A DNA stretch of 64,000 bases, from the NCBI RefSeq assembly GCF_033807715.1, contig NC_084592.1, forward strand, positions 30,321,419 to 30,385,418, written 5' to 3'. The number at the start of each line of letters is the position of its first letter. Position 1 is the first letter of the stretch. Below the pieces are notes generated by a model. It did not search any database. It saw only the letters and a program-made list of their open reading frames with translations, and was not told the origin of the DNA. A program made the translations under genes and the position numbers. This DNA comes from Cololabis saira. Taxonomy: Eukaryota; Chordata; Actinopteri; Beloniformes; Belonidae. Of the stretch, positions 59,635-64,000 are shown piece by piece.

Positions 59635-60864
59635 AATTAAAGCTGCAAGCAGCGATGAACGGGCCCTCGCACTCACGTCCACCGCCCCCCATAAGCATAT
59701 CAGAATGACACCACCCACGACTCTCTATGTCAAACCATTCAAAAGTTATAGCAGAAAAAAGGAACAACCAATCAGAAGAAGGGGCGGGGCTAATTCAGGC
59801 CAATGAAGGTCAAGGACTCAAAACCGAGTCCCATGACACCACCCACGACTCTTTATGTGAAACCATTCAAAAGTTATGGCAGAGAAAAGTATTCTAGGGG
59901 GCGCTGTTGAGCCATTTTGCCACGCCCATTAATGCAAACCATGAAATATCAAATTTATCTCCAGGCCTGGCTTGCGTGCCAAATTTGGTGCCTTTTGGGG
60001 AACTATCAAATATGGACCAATCAGATGAAGGGGGGGTGCGCTTGTTGGTGTCTAGCGTCGCCACGGTAACACTTTTCAAAGAGAAAAGTAATGCGTGTAG
60101 TCGCAGGATGGAGACGCACATTTTGATGTATAACACATCTGGGTTCATGATACGGTTCGGGCTGAATTAACTCTCGAAGGAATGGCATATATTGCCCCAA
60201 AATTACGCAATTAATTCAGAATGTTCAAAATGGCCGACTTCCTGTTCGGTTTCGGCCATGGCGCCAAGAGACTTTTCTTTTAGTTGCGACATGATACAGG
60301 TGTGTACCGATTTTCGTTCATGTACGTCAAACCGTATTATGGGGCTTGAGGCACAAAGTTTTTTCTGTCGAACCAATCAGATGAAGGGTGGCCGCGCTTT
60401 TTGGCGTCTAGCGTCGCCACGGTAACGCTTTTGAAAGAGAAAAGTAATGCGTGTAGTCGCAGGATGGAGACGCACATTTTGATGTATAACACACTTGGGG
60501 GCACGTTACGGTTCGGGCTGAATTAACTTTCGAAGGAATGGCATAAATTTCGCCAAAATGACATGATTAATTCAAAATGGCCGACATCCTGTTCGGTTTG
60601 ACCCCAAGAGACTTTTGTTTAAGTTGTCCCATGATACAGGTGTGTACCGATTTTCGTGCATGTACGTCAAACCGTATCGTGGGGCTTGAGGCACAAAGTT
60701 TTCAAGGGGGCGCTGTTGAGCCATTTTGCCACGCCCATTAATGCAAACCTTTAAATATCAAATTTTTCGCCAGGCCCGACTAGGGTGCAAAATTTGGTGA
60801 CTTTTTGGGCATGTTAAGGGGGGCAAAAAGGCCTTCACTTTGTCAGGAAAAAAATAATAATAAT
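59635..60864 (+). repeat. Array unit 11, shortest full unit
   Basis: One complete 128-bp subrepeat plus a partial one, cores near 60060 and 60417, (AAT)n end. At about 1.23 kb it is a good reference for a minimal unit. Confidence 0.85.
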
Positions 60865-61389
60865 AATTAAAGCTGCAAGCAGCGATGAACGGGCCCTCGC
60901 ACTCACGTCCACCGCCCCCCATAAGCATATCAGAAATGACACCACCCACGACTCTCTATGTCAAACCATTCAAAAGTTATAGCAGAAAAAAGGAACCACC
61001 AATCAGAAGAAGGGGCAGGGCTAATTCAGGCCAATGAAGGTCAGGGACTCCATACAGAGTCTGATGACACCACCCACGACTCTCTATGTCAAAGCATTCA
61101 AAAGTTATGGCAGAAAATCGGGACAACCAATCAGAAGAAGGGGCGGGGCTAATTCAGGCCAATGAAGGTCAAGGACTCAATACCGAGTCCCATGACACCA
61201 CCCACGACTCTTTATGTCAAACCATTCAAAAGTTATGGCAGAGAAAAGTATTCTAGGGGGCGCTGTTGAGCCGTTAGGCAACACCCATTAATGCAAACAA
61301 TGAAATATCAAATGTATCACCAGGCCTGGCTTGAATGCAAAATCTGGTGACTTTGGTGACAAAAATTGCTCACAAAAAATTCAGAATCA

Positions 61390-61454
61390 GCCAGGCTCGA
61401 ACTCTCAACCTCAGGAAGCAGAGACCCCAATGATCTGGCTGAGCTACATGTCAG
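61390..61454 (-). repeat. tRNA-like sequence (SINE-type head)
   Basis: Minus strand: GTAGCTCAGCCAGATCA and GAGTTCGAGCC. Flanks match the copy at 37838. Confidence 0.65.
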
Positions 61455-61665
61455 CTTAGGTACTGGTCTGACTTACCAGCTTATGAGAGACCAAAATAGC
61501 GATAAAATATCTGTAACGATTTTTTCCTAATTTTTAAAATATTTGTAAGGTATAAATATTAGTAAAACACTATATTTTATATTATTACTTTTTCTGTAAC
61601 CATTCCACCGAGGTTCTAACCGGGCTGAGCACGGGACTATTTCTGACGTAACCACATTACAACAG

Positions 61666-62106
61666 CTGATTGGTCGGGGGGCGGGGCCGTCATCACCCTA
61701 CTCGCCACTGATTGGTCGGGGGGCGGGGCCGGCAGACGTTTGAATCAGGAAGCGGAAGTCAGCGCGAGAGCATGACGCCATATTACAGGCAGCTGATTGG
61801 TCGGGGAGCGGGGCCGTCATCACCCTACTGATTGGTCGGGGGGCGGGGCCGGCAGACGTTTGAATCAGGAAGCGGGAGTCAGCGCGAGAGCATGACACCA
61901 TATTACAGGCAGCTGATTGGTCGGGGAGCGGGACCGTCATCACCCTACTCGCCACTGATTGGTCGGGGGGCGGGGCCGTCATCACCATACTCGCCACTGA
62001 TTGGTCGGGGGGCGGGGCCGTCATCACCCTACTCGCCACTGATTGGTCGGGGGGCGGGGCCGTCATCACCCTACTCGCCACTGATTGGTCGGGGGGCGGG
62101 GCCAGC
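61666..62106. repeat. 42-bp minisatellite, about nine copies with higher-order structure
   Basis: Two blocks ending GGCAGACGTTTGAATCAGG alternate with CATATTACAGGCAGCTGATT starts, then a run of five regular copies. 42 is a multiple of 3, so frames stay open on both strands without coding meaning. Confidence 0.9.
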
Positions 62107-63869
62107 AGACGTTTGAATCAGGAAGCGGGACTCTCTATGTCAAACCATTCCAAAGTTATAGCAGAAAATCGGGACAACCAATCAGAAGAAGGGGCGGGGC
62201 TAATTAAGGCCAACGAAGCTTAAGAACTCATTACAGAGTCCCATGACACCACCCACGACTTCCTATGTCAAACCATTAAAAAGTTATAGCAGAAAAAAGG
62301 GACAACCAATCAGAAGAAGAGGCGGGGCTAATTCTGGCCAACGAAGCTTAAGAAGTCAGTACAATGTCCCATGACACCACCCACGACTTCCTATGTCAAA
62401 CCATTCAAAAGTTATGGCAGATAAAAGTATTCTAGGGGGCGCTGTTGAGCCGTTAGGCCACGCCCATTAATGCAAACCATGAAATATCAAATTTATCGCC
62501 AAGTCTGGCTTGCATGCAAAATTTGGTGACTTTTGGAGAACTATCAAATATGGACCAATCACATGAAGGGGGGGCGCGCCTTTTGGCGTCTAGCGTCGCC
62601 ACGGTAACACTTTTGAAAGAGAAAAGTAATGCGTGGTGTCGCAGGATGTAGACGCACATTTAGATGTATAACACACCTGGGTGCACGTTACGGTTCGGGC
62701 TGAATTAACTGCCGAAGGAATGGCATAAATTTCGCCAAAATGACACAATTTATTCAAAATGGCCGACATCCTGTTCGGTTTCGGCCATGGCTCCAAGAGA
62801 CTTTTCTTTAAGTTGTGCCATGATACAGGTGTGTACCGATTTTCGTGCATGTACGTCAAACCGTATTGTGGGGCTTGAGGCACAAAGTTTTCCGGGGGGC
62901 GCTGTTGAGCCATTTTGCCACGCCCATTAATGCAAACCATGAAATATCAAATTTATCGCCAGGCATGGCTTGCATGCCAAATTTGGTGCCTTTTGGGGAA
63001 CTATCAAATATGGACCAATCAGATGAAGGGGGGGTGCGCTTGTTGGCGTCTAGCGTCGCCACGGTAACACTTTTGAAAGAGAAAAGTAATGCGTGTAGTC
63101 GCAGGATGGAGACACATATTTTGATGTATAACACATCTGGGTTCACGATACAGTTCGGGCTGAATTAACTCTCGAAGGAATGGCATATATTGCTCCAAAA
63201 TTACGCAATTAATTCAGAATGTTCAAAATGGCCAACTTCCTGTTCGGTTTCGGCCATGGCGCCAAGAGACTTTTCTTTTAGTTGCAACATGATACAGGTG
63301 TGTACCGATTTTCGTTGATGTACGTCAAACCGTATTATGGGGCTTGAGGCACAAAGTTTTTTCTGTCGAACCAATCAGATGAAGGGTGGGCGCGCTTTTT
63401 GGCGTCTAGCGCCGCCACGGTAACGCTTTTGAAAGAGAAAAGTAATGCGTGTTGTCGCAGGATGGAGACGCACATTTTGATGTATAACACACTTGGGGGC
63501 ACGTTACGGTTCGGGCTGAATTAACTTTCGAAGGAATGGCATAAATTTCGCCAAAATGACACGACTAATTCAAAATGGCCGACATCCTGTTCGCTTTCGG
63601 GCATGACCCCAAGAGACTTTTGTTTAAGTTGTCCCATGATACAGGTGTGTACCGATTTTCGTGCATGTACGTCAAACCGTATCGTGGGGCTTGAGGCACA
63701 AAGTTTTCAAGGGGGCGCTGTTGAGCCATTTTGCCACGCCCATTAATGCAAACCTTTAAATATCAAATTTTTCGCCAGGCCTGACTAGGGTGCAAAATTT
63801 GGTGACTTTTTGGGCATGTTAAGGGGGGCAAAAAGGCCTTCACTTTGTCAGGAAAATAATAATAATAAT

Positions 63870-64000
63870 AATTAAAGCTGCAAGCAGCGATGAACGGGCC
63901 CTCGCACTCACGTCCACCGCCCCCCATAAGCATATCAGAAATGACACCACCCACGACTCTCTATGTCAAACCATTCAAAAGTTATAGCAGAAAAAAGGAA
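63870..64000 (+). repeat. Array unit 13, truncated by window end
   Basis: Head and start of the first subrepeat only. Confidence 0.85.

Larger units (their letters stand above)
60865..63869 (+). repeat. Array unit 12 with the largest minisatellite
   Basis: Subrepeats, a cassette 61340-62130 with a tRNA-like head and about nine minisatellite copies, more subrepeats, cores near 62600, 63055 and 63415, (AAT)n end. Confidence 0.85.
35759..64000 (+). repeat. Family-B complex tandem array, at least 13 head-to-tail units
   Basis: Unit heads (ATTAAAGCTGCAAGCAGC, then GATGAACGGGCCCTCGCAC) occur at 35759, 37312, 39667, 43067, 44707, 46616, 48760, 51847, 55902, 58164, 59635, 60865 and 63870, all in the same direction. 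A unit contains, in order: the head; one to several 128-bp subrepeats (ACACCACCCACGACT...CCAATCAGAAGAAGGGGCGG); GGGGGCGCTGTTGAGCC; one to three cores of about 350 bp around GTCGCCACGGTAAC; a tail ending GCACGTTTAGGGGGGC or GCATGTTAAGGGGGGC, then GTCAG plus (AAT)n; and optionally hairpin modules. Some units carry a tRNA-like/minisatellite cassette. Length varies with subrepeat number. It runs off the window. Confidence 0.95.

Noticed and set aside
37838..61454. Functional tRNA genes
   Set aside because: A and B boxes are visible, but cloverleaf stems are imperfect and the copies sit inside repeat cassettes, so they are tRNA-derived repeats.
61698..62116. 14-residue-repeat proteins on both strands
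   Set aside because: The 42-bp minisatellite is a multiple of three, so frames stay open on both strands by arithmetic.
36283..63146. About forty open frames of 60-167 codons in the family-B array as protein genes
   Set aside because: They recur with the repeat on both strands, have no domain or start context, and overlap each other. They follow from a stop-poor repeat sequence.
35759..64000. CRISPR-like array because of regular repeats
   Set aside because: Repeats are long, the spacers are themselves repeats, and the context is a vertebrate genome.

Overview
The window looks like a repeat-dominated stretch of a teleost fish genome, probably a spiny-rayed fish. The evidence is the mix of degraded mobile elements: L2-type and Rex1/CR1-type LINE tails, Tc1/mariner transposase remnants, hAT elements with TAGGGCTG ends, four short palindromic elements with GGCTGAATTATGG-type ends (ISL2EU/Harbinger style), endogenous retroviruses and long CA/TG tracts. 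I found no host protein-coding gene, rRNA gene or functional tRNA gene. Almost every long open frame belongs to a mobile element or is a by-product of a repeat.

Layout. 1-2433 and 9196-9930 are the two halves of one old endogenous retrovirus (broken pol, a shortened but still open env, 3' untranslated region and 3' LTR). They are split by a 6.8-kb block: a family-A repeat array (2434-7665) joined to an inverted family-B unit (7666-9195). 10.4-12.96 kb holds two palindromic elements and a solo LTR, and 12.96-21.3 kb is mostly quiet AT-rich DNA with LINE and Tc1 remnants. 21343-23101 is a hAT element with a perfect 8-bp target duplication, directly followed by a foldback element. 26721-33843 is a complete LTR element with almost identical LTRs and a 5-bp target duplication; it lies inside a short palindromic element and itself carries a nested hAT with a further LTR/gag fragment inside.

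From 35759 to the window end is a head-to-tail array of at least 13 family-B units (about 1.2-4.1 kb each), beginning inside an L2 LINE. Each unit starts with the palindrome GCTGCAAGCAGC and ends with an AT-rich trinucleotide tract, often followed by one to three GGGCCC hairpin modules. Inside are 128-bp subrepeats (CCAAT box plus GC box), roughly 350-bp cores with an X-box-like palindrome, and in several units a cassette made of a reverse-strand tRNA-like sequence, an AT-rich segment and a 42-bp CCAAT/GC-box minisatellite.

The family-B array is the best candidate for an undescribed system. It is a tandemly amplified element with hairpin ends, loaded with sequences resembling vertebrate promoter motifs. 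Its core is shared, in opposite orientation, with family A. Mobility by rolling-circle replication and any promoter activity are inferences. Coordinates of degenerate elements are approximate where stated.
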